Shown here one piece after another: positions 56,075-64,000 of a DNA stretch of 64,000 bases. Within the stretch, counting starts at the first letter, position 1. Every line of letters begins with the position of its first letter. A program made the translations under genes and the position numbers. The DNA lies in contig NZ_JAEUGD010000066.1 of assembly GCF_016775155.1 (NCBI RefSeq), positions 594,833 to 658,832 of the forward strand. The letters run 5' to 3'. The DNA comes from Fulvivirga marina (GTDB taxonomy: Bacteria; Bacteroidota; Bacteroidia; Cytophagales; Cyclobacteriaceae). The notes beneath the pieces were generated by a model, which saw only the letters and a program-made list of their open reading frames with translations, was not told the origin of the DNA and did no database searches.

Positions 56075-56782
56075 CTATCTGTTATTATAAAGGAATTTCG
56101 CAAAGTCAACCATGGTATCCAAGGGTCCACGCCCCATGAGTTCAAAAGAAAGGTGTACTGACTTTTCGATTGCTGCATCAGTATTGATAAATCCTTTACT
56201 TTCATCCTTTAGCCAGAAATTCAAAACAAACATCAATTGCAACCAAAGTCCATCTTTATACCTATCCGAAATCAGTGGTCGTTTTATTATTTCTTCTGTG
56301 TCAAGGCCTTCATTCAATATCCCCTGAACAAAATCAATAAAATCAGTTTTAAACTCTTTAAGGAATGAGGGTGTCAATTCCGGCCTCTTTACATTTTTAA
56401 ATGAATAGCTCACATAACTCCGGTCCTTCTTCAGCACCTCAATCAGAGTATAATAAAATGCGAGAAGTTTCTCCCGGGAAGAATATGCTGCATAATTGTC
56501 GTCATTATGAAGTATGGAGGTCGTTTCGGTTATATATCCACTCCAGATTTCCTTTTCCAGGTTTTCAAATGAACCATAGTACTCATAAAATACATCTTCC
56601 TTCATTTTAAGGTTTTTCATAAACTGAAAAACAGAAGGCGGCTGACTGCCATTAAGCAGAACATATTCTCGATAAGCCTCAGTTATTTTTGATGAAGGAT
56701 TTACCTTCGCTTTCGGTGATCTTTTCTTGGTCTGTTCCATACCTGTAGTAAACGTGTTATTAAAACATATGTTTGTATCCAA
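56075..56782 (-). CDS. TetR-like regulator paired with UbiB kinase
   Basis: 235 residues; a start at 56740 (MEQTKKRSP, residue 15) is also possible. The N-terminal helix-turn-helix is divergent: KITEAYREYVLLNGSQPPSVFQF, then LKMKEDVFYEYYGSFENLEKEIW, which is like the TetR recognition helix YxxYxSxExL. The rest is helical. TetR proteins with this type of C-terminal domain often lie next to an AarF gene. DNA binding is likely but not certain. Confidence 0.75.
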   Translation of the reverse strand: MDTNICFNNTFTTGMEQTKKRSPKAKVNPSSKITEAYREYVLLNGSQPPSVFQFMKNLKMKEDVFYEYYGSFENLEKEIWSGYITETTSILHNDDNYAAYSSREKLLAFYYTLIEVLKKDRSYVSYSFKNVKRPELTPSFLKEFKTDFIDFVQGILNEGLDTEEIIKRPLISDRYKDGLWLQLMFVLNFWLKDESKGFINTDAAIEKSVHLSFELMGRGPLDTMVDFAKFLYNNR

Positions 56783-56854
56783 ACGTTAAAATTCATTGCA
56801 TCGGTATGGAAATATTCATGATGTTGCATCTTTATTAAAAACAAAAAAATAACT

Positions 56855-57547
56855 ATGAAAAAATTAGCTTTAATAGCCGCCATTTTGGTTAGCGGAATGA
56901 CCTACGCACAACAGCAAAACCAGCAGCCTTTTATCAAAAAGATTGAGGTAATGGGTACGGCTGAAATGGAAGTGGTCCCTGATGAAATCTACCTGCGTAT
57001 TGCACTAAAGGAATATAAGGAAAATGCAAAAATCGTGAATATGGATAAGCTGGAGGCTCAATTGGTAAAAGCTGTTGACCAACTGGGACTACCAAAAGAA
57101 AACTTAATGGTGGACAACATTTATGGTTATAACTGGGACTGGAGAAAAAAGAAAAGTGACGATTTTCTAGCTACCAAGAGCTTTAAACTTAAAGTCTCCA
57201 ATGTAAAAATGGTTAACAACCTGATCGAGAAGCTTGACCCTGAGGGAATAAACAGCATGGGGGTTGCTGAAATAACACATTCAAAAATCAAAGAATATCA
57301 AAACAACCTAAAACTGCAAGCACTAAAAACAGCAAAGGAAAAAGCCAGTCACTTGCTAAAAGGTATTGGAGAAGAACTGGGGGGAGCACTTGAAATACAT
57401 GAAGAGGATTATGGAACCCCTCAGCCATTATATGAGAGATCCAGGGCTTACTCTAAAGCAGCTCAAAATGATAGCTATCAATCTGATCTTGAATTTAAAA
57501 CCATAAAAATAAAATCTAACATCAGAGCCATTTTTGAAATAGAATAA
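56855..57547 (+). CDS. SIMPL domain (DUF541) periplasmic protein
   Basis: 230 residues. Signal peptide ending MTYAQ, followed by the SIMPL domain: IEVMGTAEMEVVPDEIYLRIAL at its start, and ALKTAKEKASHLLKGIGEELGGAL near its end. DUF541 proteins (BP26/Omp28 and YggE types) may be involved in stress resistance or cell-surface complexes; mechanism unknown. Monocistronic. Downstream to 57761 no other gene was seen; a weak bulged hairpin lies near 57553-57588. Confidence 0.9.
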   Translation: MKKLALIAAILVSGMTYAQQQNQQPFIKKIEVMGTAEMEVVPDEIYLRIALKEYKENAKIVNMDKLEAQLVKAVDQLGLPKENLMVDNIYGYNWDWRKKKSDDFLATKSFKLKVSNVKMVNNLIEKLDPEGINSMGVAEITHSKIKEYQNNLKLQALKTAKEKASHLLKGIGEELGGALEIHEEDYGTPQPLYERSRAYSKAAQNDSYQSDLEFKTIKIKSNIRAIFEIE

Positions 57548-57761
57548 AAGCTGAAAGAGGCCGTCAATATTTTCAGGGCGGTCTTTCCTATACGTATTTC
57601 TTACCTCCCGTTAATACCTTCCTGAGTGTTGGAGTTAAAAAAAAATTCCACACTGAGTAGAAAAAATTCCCTGCTTCAACCCTGGTAATTAGCCGTTTTT
57701 CAACAAAAATATAAGAGGCACACACCTTGCTCATACTTTAGTATAGCCAAATATCTATGAT

Positions 57762-58499
57762 ATGAAAAAGTATCACATTGGTTGTTCCGGATTTTACTAT
57801 AGCGATTGGGTTGGAAAATTTTACCCTGAAGACCTCAACAAGAAAAAGTGGCTGGAATTTTATGCCGGCAGGTTTGATACTGTAGAGATCAACAACTCTT
57901 TTTACAGGCTACCAAAAGAGACTACTGTTGAGGGTTGGTATGACCGAACACCCGAAAAATTTCTGTTTACACTGAAAGGGAGCAGATATATTACTCACGT
58001 AAAACGCTTAATAGGAGCCCGGGAAAGCATAGCACATTTCTACCATTTGGCCGACATTCTTAAAGAAAAGATGGGAAGTATTCTTTGGCAGCTTCCTCCT
58101 AACTTAAAAATTGATAAGGAAAGGCTAATCAATTTTTGCAAGGCACTTTCAACAAATTATAAAAACGTTATTGAATTCCGTCATGCCTCATGGTTTCATA
58201 AAGAAATCTATGAAATATTGAGGGAATACAAAATTGCTTATTGCATCATTTCAGCTCCTGGAAACCTTCCTGAAGATATAATTACAACTACTAACTTTGC
58301 GTATCTACGGTTTCATGGTAAAACGGATTGGTACAACTACCACTATTCTAAAAAGCAGCTTAACTACTGGAAGAATCGAATAGAAAGGTTAAAAGTGAAA
58401 GAAGTTTTTATTTATTTTAATAATGATCACAACACACAGGCTGTTGAAAATGGTCTGTTACTCAAAAAGCTTTTAAAGAAAGAAGAAGAACATGCTTAA
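57762..58499 (+). CDS. DUF72 domain-containing protein
   Basis: 245 residues, TIM-barrel-like family. Hallmarks: HIGCSGFYYSDWVGKFYPE at the start, FDTVEINNSFYRLP near 38-51, FTLKGSRYITH, LWQLPPN and YLRFHGK followed by a late YFNND segment. DUF72 has been suggested to act as a nuclease or in nucleic-acid related stress, without firm proof. Full length; single gene. Confidence 0.93.
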   Translation: MKKYHIGCSGFYYSDWVGKFYPEDLNKKKWLEFYAGRFDTVEINNSFYRLPKETTVEGWYDRTPEKFLFTLKGSRYITHVKRLIGARESIAHFYHLADILKEKMGSILWQLPPNLKIDKERLINFCKALSTNYKNVIEFRHASWFHKEIYEILREYKIAYCIISAPGNLPEDIITTTNFAYLRFHGKTDWYNYHYSKKQLNYWKNRIERLKVKEVFIYFNNDHNTQAVENGLLLKKLLKKEEEHA

Positions 58500-58507
58500 C
58501 GAGAAAG

Positions 58508-59026
58508 TTACTCACTTTTACAAACCGCAATCTTAACCCTGCCGCTTATACTGGATGCTTTTGTGTCTTCACCAATGTTACCTCCTGCAAGCACTACACT
58601 CTTTCCATCACCTGTTGCTGCAAGGTGTACTTTGACACTACCACCAAACGTCATCATATCATCGTAACCGAAAGGTGTTTCGTCCATCAATTTTGTAATT
58701 AGGGTTAGGCTTTCTCCCGTTTTAGCTGATAGATCATTCAGGGGTAAAGCCATTTCTGCATCAGGGTTCGAAATATCTCCATAGTGCATATGAGCAGGGT
58801 GTACAGCATCGCCTTCAGTGCCTTCTAATTTCACCACCGCCTGGAGCGAAAGATCTTTGCGTTCTTTGAAAGTAACTGTACCATAGACTGGAAAATCTGA
58901 ACCTTGCAAAAGGTTATAGGTTACTTCCCTTCCGGTAAAAAGTGTATTTTCAGCTTGATCATCGTCAGAGCATGACGCTATGATCACGGATGTCATCAGC
59001 AAGAAAGCATAGAGAGTATTTTTCAT
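58508..59026 (-). CDS. lipoprotein of unknown function, CHRD-like
   Basis: 172 residues. Lipobox near residue 19 (SVIIASC). One beta-sandwich-like domain with VYGTVTFKERKDLSLQAVVKLEG, the HPAHMHYGDIS histidine cluster and GKSVVLAGGNIGEDTK. The histidine cluster and the order of strands recall CHRD or Cu/Zn superoxide dismutase-like folds, but metal ligands are not complete, so no activity is proposed. Monocistronic, convergent with DUF72. Confidence 0.7.
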   Translation of the reverse strand: MKNTLYAFLLMTSVIIASCSDDDQAENTLFTGREVTYNLLQGSDFPVYGTVTFKERKDLSLQAVVKLEGTEGDAVHPAHMHYGDISNPDAEMALPLNDLSAKTGESLTLITKLMDETPFGYDDMMTFGGSVKVHLAATGDGKSVVLAGGNIGEDTKASSISGRVKIAVCKSE

Positions 59027-59163
59027 ATTTCCATTTTAATAAATATATCTTATAACGATAACAAAGTCCTTTTAATTCACTTTTTCATCGTTTGACAATG
59101 ATTTCGACAAAACAAATTATGAGTTGTCTGAATTAAAAAATATTTTTAGCAAAAAAAGTATAT

Positions 59164-59664
59164 ATGATGATAAGAGTAGTTGTTGTTATCCTCGTTTTGG
59201 CCTCCATAAGCTGTACAAGCAACACAAAATCAGAAACCTCATCCAATGAAACTACCGACATCGTGGATGGTATTAAACTAAAAACACTGAATGACGAAGA
59301 GCTGAAACTAGAAAAATTTAAGGGTAAAGCATTATTGATCAATTTCTGGGCTACCTGGTGCCGTCCGTGTATTCAGGAGATGCCATCTATTGAAAAGGCT
59401 AGCGAAACACTAAAAGAAGAAAATATTGAGTTCTTATTGGTTTCCAACGAATCCGCAAGTCAGATAAAAAGTTTTATGCATGCTCATAAGTATACATTCA
59501 ATTATGCACAGCTTGACATACCTCTCGCGCAACTCAACATTCAGGGCCTACCAACCACATTTATCATCAACCCAAAAGGAGAGCTTACTTTTTCAGAAAT
59601 GGGAGCTCGCGACTGGAATAGTGAAGAAAGCATACAACTCATCAAAAATGCCATTTCAAAATAG
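59164..59664 (+). CDS. TlpA-type thioredoxin-like lipoprotein
   Basis: 166 residues. Signal with lipobox near residue 17 (LASISC). Thioredoxin fold with active site WCRPC in INFWATWCRPCIQEMPS and the cis-proline GLPTTFIINPKGEL. Works as a periplasmic thiol reductase, for example in cytochrome c or metal-centre maturation. It is immediately followed (1 nt) by a propeller lipoprotein carrying a Cys-Asp-Cys-Cys motif, a possible dedicated target. Confidence 0.93.
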   Translation: MMIRVVVVILVLASISCTSNTKSETSSNETTDIVDGIKLKTLNDEELKLEKFKGKALLINFWATWCRPCIQEMPSIEKASETLKEENIEFLLVSNESASQIKSFMHAHKYTFNYAQLDIPLAQLNIQGLPTTFIINPKGELTFSEMGARDWNSEESIQLIKNAISK

Positions 59665-59665
59665 T

Positions 59666-60886
59666 ATGAAAAACCATTGGCTACCCATAGTCTTTTCATT
59701 TGCACTCTTTGCCTGCCAGCATGCCGGCGACGAAAAAAAAGCCAGTTTTAGATTGGATACCATCACATCGCCTGCAGATACTGTTAGTGGAGAACCTTAC
59801 CTTTTCACCAACTCCCGGAAAGAGGTTTATTTATCCTGGGTCCAAACAAAGCATGACTCTGCCTATCTGAAATTCACTAAACTGGACCAGGGACGCTGGT
59901 CAATACCTCAAACAGTAGCCAAAGGCAACAACTGGTTTATAAACTGGGCAGATTACCCCATGGTGACCTCAGGTAGCAAGCAACATATGATGGCACACTT
60001 TCTCGAAAAAAGTGGCTCAGGCACATATGCTTATGATATTAAAATCACGCACTCCACCAATGGCGGAGCTTCCTGGTCTGCTCCGTTAACTTTACATGAC
60101 GATGGAAAACAGGCAGAACACGGATTTGTAACCACTCTTCCCTATCAAAACAACTACTTTGTGTTCTGGCTGGATGGAAGAAATACGGTTTTGGCAGATA
60201 CTTCAAGCCAGCACGACCATTCAGGTGGGCATGGTGCAGGGGCGATGACACTAAGAGCAGCTCTACTGGATTCCATTGGTACAAAAATCGAGGAATGGCT
60301 GCTTGACGATAGAGTTTGTGATTGCTGTCAGACCACCGCAGCAATTACTGAAAACGGCCCTGTCGTAATTTACCGTGATCGCTCTGAGAGAGAAATAAGA
60401 GATATGTCCATTATCCGTTGGGAAGACACTACATGGACCCAACCCAAAACAATTTATGCTGACAACTGGAAAATAGCTGGCTGCCCAGTCAATGGACCCA
60501 GAGTGGCAAGTTTAAATAAAACTCTTGCCGTGGCATGGTTTTCCGCTCCGGAAGGAAAAGCTCAGGTCAAACTGGCTTTTTCTGAAGATGAGGGTATTTC
60601 CTTTCATAAGCCGATAAGAATTGGTACCGATAAGGCCATCGGACGTGTAGGTGTTATTCTAATCAATGAACAAGACGCGGTAGTCAGCTGGATGGAAGGT
60701 AATAACATTAATGCCGTTAAGGTCAATCAGTCAGGCACCAAATCTCCAACTGTCACCATAGCCTCCTCATCTGAGGCAAGGGCAAGTGGTTTCCCTCAAA
60801 TGACACATAGAGATAATGAAATCATTTTTGCATGGACAGACCATGAAAAGAAGAATATCAAAACTGCCGTTTTGACGAATTTTTAG
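59666..60886 (+). CDS. sialidase-like (BNR/Asp-box) beta-propeller lipoprotein
   Basis: 406 residues from ATG at 59666, chosen because it begins a lipoprotein signal (FSFALFAC) 1 nt after the tlpA-type stop; the longer frame back to 59480 is inside that gene. At least one clear Asp-box (STNGGASWSAP) and a degenerate second (SEDEGISFHKP), with sheet-like repeats throughout, suggest a propeller. Odd features: a histidine-rich stretch from residue 183 (HDHSGGHG) and CDCC at 218-221 plus Cys273 in GCPVNG. No sialidase catalytic residues recognised, so enzymatic activity is doubtful; metal or thiol chemistry with its TlpA partner is possible. Confidence 0.82.
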   Translation: MKNHWLPIVFSFALFACQHAGDEKKASFRLDTITSPADTVSGEPYLFTNSRKEVYLSWVQTKHDSAYLKFTKLDQGRWSIPQTVAKGNNWFINWADYPMVTSGSKQHMMAHFLEKSGSGTYAYDIKITHSTNGGASWSAPLTLHDDGKQAEHGFVTTLPYQNNYFVFWLDGRNTVLADTSSQHDHSGGHGAGAMTLRAALLDSIGTKIEEWLLDDRVCDCCQTTAAITENGPVVIYRDRSEREIRDMSIIRWEDTTWTQPKTIYADNWKIAGCPVNGPRVASLNKTLAVAWFSAPEGKAQVKLAFSEDEGISFHKPIRIGTDKAIGRVGVILINEQDAVVSWMEGNNINAVKVNQSGTKSPTVTIASSSEARASGFPQMTHRDNEIIFAWTDHEKKNIKTAVLTNF

Positions 60887-60982
60887 TCACCTTTTCAATA
60901 GCTGCGTAATTATTTCATTTTATAATTAATTCTTTATAATAATTAAACTCCCCTTTCAAACGTTTTCATATTCGTAATTATC

Positions 60983-60990
60983 TATATTTG
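60983..60990 (+). promoter_or_regulatory. -7 box of the desaturase gene
   Basis: TATATTTG, an exact TAnnTTTG match. It decides the desaturase start: a TTG at 60988 lies inside the box and cannot be the initiator, so the ATG at 61009 is used. Confidence 0.6.
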
Positions 60991-61008
60991 CCATTTGTCT
61001 ACAACTGT

Positions 61009-62106
61009 ATGAATTACAAATCCATCAAATTTTCCAGAGATAATCGTGTTGACTTTGTTAAAGTTGTCAGAAAACGAGTAAGTGATTATTTTGAAACCAA
61101 CGACATCTCAAAATATGGTAACACCCAAATGGTTATCAAAACCATCACCATGCTGCTAATATACATTATCCCTTATGTGATTATGATGTCTGGCTTACTT
61201 ACGAATACCTGGGCGGTTTTTGGCATGTGGATTATTATGGGAGTAGCCATGGCAGGGATTGGATTTTCTATTATGCATGATGCCAATCATGGTGCATATT
61301 CTAAAAACCAAAATGTTAACAAATATCTGGGGTATCTCATCAACATTGTTGGAGGAAGTGCAATTAACTGGAAAATCCAACACAATGTACTTCATCACAC
61401 CTACACCAATGTAGATGGTATGGATGAAGATATTGATCCAGGAAAACTGATGCGTTTATCTCCGCATAGAAAGAGGTATAAACTGCATCGGATTCAACAT
61501 ATTTACGGCTGGGGTCTATACGGGTTAATGACCTTTCTATGGATCACAACCAAAGATTTCAGGCAACTGTACAGATACAAAAAGATGGGACTTACCAAAG
61601 CTCAGAATATAAAGATGCCTGCTCAACTCACCAAGCTGATCATTGCCAAGGTAGTTTATTATACGATATTTCTTGTATTGCCTCTTATATTTTTGACTAT
61701 TGCCTGGTGGCAAGTGTTACTCTTTTTTATTGCCATGCATTTTACTGCAGGCCTGATCCTTGGCTGTGTATTTCAGCCCGCCCACGTTATGCCATCTGCA
61801 AAGTACCCTCTTCCTGATAAAGAAGGGAACCTTGAAAATGACTGGGCTGTTCATCAACTTTACACAACCACCAATTTTAGCCCAAAAAGCAAAATTTTAG
61901 GCTGGTACGTTGGTGGACTCAACTATCAGATAGAACATCACCTTTTCCCTACCATATGCCATGTGCATTACAAGAAAATATCTAAAATAGTAAAGGAGAC
62001 TGCTGAAGAATTCGGTTTACCTTATCATTCACAGCCTAATTTCTTCGCAGCCATTGCGCTTCATGCCAGGATGCTGAGAGACCTGGGCAAATATGATGTA
62101 GTTTAA
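61009..62106 (+). CDS. membrane fatty acid / acyl-CoA desaturase
   Basis: 365 residues. The three histidine boxes of membrane desaturases are clear: HDANHG, HNVLHHTYTN and NYQIEHHLFPTICHVHY (with the HxxHH box). Four or more hydrophobic segments lie between. The extended third box resembles front-end or delta-9-type desaturases of Bacteroidota. Introduces a cis double bond in membrane lipid acyl chains, for example in adaptation to cold. Start chosen on promoter evidence. Single gene. Confidence 0.94.
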   Translation: MNYKSIKFSRDNRVDFVKVVRKRVSDYFETNDISKYGNTQMVIKTITMLLIYIIPYVIMMSGLLTNTWAVFGMWIIMGVAMAGIGFSIMHDANHGAYSKNQNVNKYLGYLINIVGGSAINWKIQHNVLHHTYTNVDGMDEDIDPGKLMRLSPHRKRYKLHRIQHIYGWGLYGLMTFLWITTKDFRQLYRYKKMGLTKAQNIKMPAQLTKLIIAKVVYYTIFLVLPLIFLTIAWWQVLLFFIAMHFTAGLILGCVFQPAHVMPSAKYPLPDKEGNLENDWAVHQLYTTTNFSPKSKILGWYVGGLNYQIEHHLFPTICHVHYKKISKIVKETAEEFGLPYHSQPNFFAAIALHARMLRDLGKYDVV

Positions 62107-62144
62107 GCAGTAAGGGACTTGTCTCTATACCCTGCCTATATATT

Positions 62145-63290
62145 TCATTTAACTCCTTTTCCAGAAAGCACAGCAACAGTGACACCGATCACTGCAAGGA
62201 AAATAAAGGACACTCTCAGATCAAACGCCCCGGCAATCAGCCCAATAATAGGAGGCCCCAACAGAAAGCCAAAGAAGCCTAAGGTAGAAACGGAGGCAAG
62301 CGCTACTCCAGGCGACTGAACTTTAGACTTGCCTGCTACACTAAAAACAAGTGGTATTACTGACGACACTCCTATTCCCACGAAGAAAAAGCCGATGATA
62401 CCCGGAATAAAGTATGGCAGCGCTACAACCAGAAATAACCCAAAAGCTGTTAGTAAACCACTGACCATAAGCACCTTCCTCAGACCATGCCTATGCACAA
62501 GGGTATCGGCTACAAAACGGGTGCCTGCCATTGATATCATAAAAGCCGTATAACCTATCCCAATCCAGTCTTTACGAACGGCTATGATCTTCTTAAAATA
62601 AATACCACTCCAGTCAAACATAGCTCCCTCGCACATCATAGAGAAAAAGGCTATTACACCGAGTAGCATTAAAGAGCGATCGGGAAGTGAAAAAAGAGGT
62701 TTATCAGGGTCGGTATTTACATCTTTACGCAACAGGTACCTGAAGCTGTATAGCAGCACACCAAGTATCGAAGCGGCAATAATTACATAATGCACTGACG
62801 GAGAAATGGGAAGAGCGATCATTAATGCTCCTATCCCTGCCCCTGTAAAACCTGCCAGACTCCACATACCGTGAAATTTGGCCATTATATTACGATTATA
62901 AGCCGATTCTACGCCCACCGCCTGGGTATTTATCGAGATATTAAGCATATTTCCGATCAGACCAAAAGCAAATAGTGAGGCTAGAAGCAGCATAACATTG
63001 GAGGACAGACCGATACATATAAGCGATAATCCATATGTAAGTGCCGCTGCCATGACTACATGCCTGCTGCCAAATTTAGCTACCAAAAAACCGGAAAGCG
63101 GTAATGATGCCAAAGATCCCGCCGGCAAGGCGAACAAGACTCCTCCAAGTTCAGCTTCAGAAAGGTTTAACAACTGCTGAATAGTAGGGATTCTTGATGC
63201 CCAACTGGCAAAACATAATCCATAGCTAAAAAAAATAAGGCTAATGGCTATACGGGAGCGTTTTATGAATGGTGTGATCATCAATATCAA
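62145..63290 (-). CDS. MFS transporter (YbjJ-like)
   Basis: 381 residues, about twelve hydrophobic segments. First-half hallmarks: ASWASRIPTIQQLLNLSEAELGG and LSGFLVAKFGSRHVVM, which resemble the FucP/YbjJ group. Its start overlaps the 5'-nucleotidase stop by 4 nt, so the two form an operon, and a DeoR-type regulator diverges just upstream. Substrate may be a sugar, a nucleoside or a derivative; context supports nucleoside or phosphosugar salvage, which is inference. Confidence 0.93.
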   Translation of the reverse strand: MILMITPFIKRSRIAISLIFFSYGLCFASWASRIPTIQQLLNLSEAELGGVLFALPAGSLASLPLSGFLVAKFGSRHVVMAAALTYGLSLICIGLSSNVMLLLASLFAFGLIGNMLNISINTQAVGVESAYNRNIMAKFHGMWSLAGFTGAGIGALMIALPISPSVHYVIIAASILGVLLYSFRYLLRKDVNTDPDKPLFSLPDRSLMLLGVIAFFSMMCEGAMFDWSGIYFKKIIAVRKDWIGIGYTAFMISMAGTRFVADTLVHRHGLRKVLMVSGLLTAFGLFLVVALPYFIPGIIGFFFVGIGVSSVIPLVFSVAGKSKVQSPGVALASVSTLGFFGFLLGPPIIGLIAGAFDLRVSFIFLAVIGVTVAVLSGKGVK

Positions 63291-63832
63291 TGGTTTGAAT
63301 AAAGGTACTGAAGTGCTTCACTCCAATCATTCACCCTCACATCATAATCTATTGCCATGTTATGACTAGCCGTGTACATGATACCACGGCCTTTGCAATA
63401 GTTCAGGTTCTTAAGGTGATCATCAACCATAAAGTCTGTATCCACGACACTTTTATCTCCGCAAAAAATAATATTCTTCCAGCCGATAAAGGGGAAGTGC
63501 TCTTTTAACCATTCGTATTTCTCATGTAATGACAGGGGAAATTCCATGGCCGCTGAGACTATATAGATATCAAAATCATTCCACAACTTTACAACGGCTT
63601 CCTGCGCGCCTGGAATAACACGGGCTTCTCTAAAAAAACCTGGCTCATAGAGCAACTGACGTACCTTTTCCCTTTCAGGAAATGCAGCACCCTCAGGAAG
63701 CCCCTTTAGTGCTTCTCTCTCCACTAATACTCCGTGCTTTTTGTGATACCAATCGATCATTTGGTATTCAATATCAGCAATCACATGATCCATGTCTATG
63801 GCTATAGATTTTCTTGATTTTGGCATATACAT
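63287..63832 (-). CDS. 5'-nucleotidase, NT5C type (HAD superfamily)
   Basis: 181 residues. The HAD nucleophile motif is at the N-terminus (IAIDMDHVIADIEYQM: Asp nucleophile and Asp+2), motif II lies in IYIVSAAMEFPLS, and the late FCGDKSVVDTDFMVDD gives the terminal acidic pair. Such enzymes remove phosphate from (deoxy)ribonucleotides. Operon with the MFS gene; together they may dephosphorylate and move a nucleoside. Promoter at 63857-63864. Confidence 0.9.
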   Translation of the reverse strand: MYMPKSRKSIAIDMDHVIADIEYQMIDWYHKKHGVLVEREALKGLPEGAAFPEREKVRQLLYEPGFFREARVIPGAQEAVVKLWNDFDIYIVSAAMEFPLSLHEKYEWLKEHFPFIGWKNIIFCGDKSVVDTDFMVDDHLKNLNYCKGRGIMYTASHNMAIDYDVRVNDWSEALQYLYSNH

Positions 63833-63856
63833 TTTCTTTTATGCAACATTTCACTT

Positions 63857-63864
63857 CAAAAGTA
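63857..63864 (-). promoter_or_regulatory. -7 box of the nucleotidase-MFS operon
   Basis: On the minus strand TACTTTTG matches TAnnTTTG, 24 bp before the ATG. A TTG lies 21 nt upstream, within the neighbouring inverted repeat, so a bound regulator would overlap the promoter. Confidence 0.6.
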
Positions 63865-63873
63865 TTTAATTAT

Positions 63874-63896
63874 TGCATATTATTGCAATATATGCA
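63874..63896. promoter_or_regulatory. nested inverted repeats between MFS operon and DeoR-type gene
   Basis: TGCATAT-N9-ATATGCA is a perfect inverted repeat (7-bp arms). A second one, TATTGC-N8-GCAATA at 63871-63890, is interleaved with it, and TATTGCA is also repeated directly with a 10-bp period (63871, 63881). The spacing of one helical turn suits a regulator binding on one face of the DNA. The adjacent DeoR-type protein is the natural candidate. Confidence 0.55.
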
Positions 63897-63914
63897 GCAC
63901 AAAATCGCAAAACA

Positions 63915-64000
63915 ATGTTAAAGGAAGAGCGTTTCAAACATATACTTAACAGACTCAGCACCGACAATAAAGTACTGTTGCACGAGCTCAGCAAGGAATT
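63915..64000 (+). CDS. DeoR family transcriptional regulator, 5' end only
   Basis: Only 28 complete codons are inside the window. They read MLKEERFKHILNRLSTDNKV and LLHELSKE, the exact opening of the DeoR winged helix-turn-helix (ERxxxILxxLxxxxxVxxxELSxxL). DeoR proteins are mostly repressors answering to sugar phosphates or nucleosides. It diverges from the nucleotidase/MFS operon and likely controls it through the repeats between them. The ligand-binding domain is outside the window. Confidence 0.82.
   Translation, partial: MLKEERFKHILNRLSTDNKVLLHELSKE

Noticed and set aside
1-64000. Mobile element, prophage or defence island
   Set aside because: No transposase, integrase, terminal repeats, restriction or CRISPR genes were seen; gene order and base composition look uniformly chromosomal.

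Overview
The window is chromosomal DNA from a gliding-type Bacteroidota, most likely order Cytophagales (Fulvivirga/Reichenbachiella-like; the genus is a guess). Support: several starts are preceded by Bacteroidota -7 boxes of the form TAnnTTTG, one with a TTTG box exactly 19 nt upstream; Shine-Dalgarno sequences are scarce; there is a type IX secretion (T9SS) type B cargo with its PorP/SprF partner, a SusC/SusD pair, a second TonB-dependent receptor and many lipoproteins. No insertion sequence, phage, CRISPR array or rRNA was seen.

Layout. 1-1.8 kb: the 5' part of a fatty acyl-CoA ligase gene and an unusual 129-nt tRNA-like RNA gene with its own promoter and terminator. 1.8-8.6 kb: an Lrp-type regulator, then sufB-C-D-S-E, a DUF59/SufT-like gene and a bacilliredoxin, closed by a strong terminator. 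8.8-12.5 kb: Kef-type antiporter, sugar-nucleotide epimerase-like protein, APS/PAPS reductase. 12.8-15.2 kb: diheme cytochrome and beta-helix lipoprotein pair. 15.3-18.4 kb: a small orphan cluster (TIGR03032-like protein, acyl carrier protein, cytochrome P450) facing an unrecognised gene. 18.5-22.2 kb: T9SS cargo with ten FG-GAP/VCBS repeats plus PorP/SprF. 22.3-26.3 kb: QueD/PTPS, FolE, MarR and aconitase. 26.3-30.6 kb: L,D-transpeptidase, Ca/Na exchanger and small genes.

30.8-36.9 kb: a four-gene operon (DUF4856, imelysin-like, HTTM membrane protein, TonB receptor), probably for metal uptake, driven by a textbook Bacteroidota promoter. 37.1-41.2 kb: DUF819 membrane protein, CoA-type Nudix hydrolase, lipocalin-like protein, a barrel-like protein. 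41.4-45.8 kb: SusC/SusD. 45.8-47.0 kb: GNAT and a phosphoribosyltransferase. 47.0-52.8 kb: a six-gene envelope transport operon (TetR, LolA-like, two FtsX permeases, LolD-like ATPase, outer-membrane barrel). 53-63.8 kb: TPR lipoprotein, F420/NADP-type reductase, UbiB kinase with a TetR-like gene, SIMPL and DUF72 proteins, TlpA thioredoxin with a beta-propeller lipoprotein, fatty acid desaturase, MFS transporter and 5'-nucleotidase. The last 86 bases begin a DeoR-type regulator diverging from the MFS operon, with nested inverted repeats between them.

Best candidates for undescribed biology: the tRNA-like RNA, the orphan ACP-P450 cluster, the LolCDE-like operon with its own outer-membrane barrel, the imelysin/HTTM/TonB operon, and the TlpA/propeller pair. 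All functional calls come from motif recognition by eye; no database search was run.
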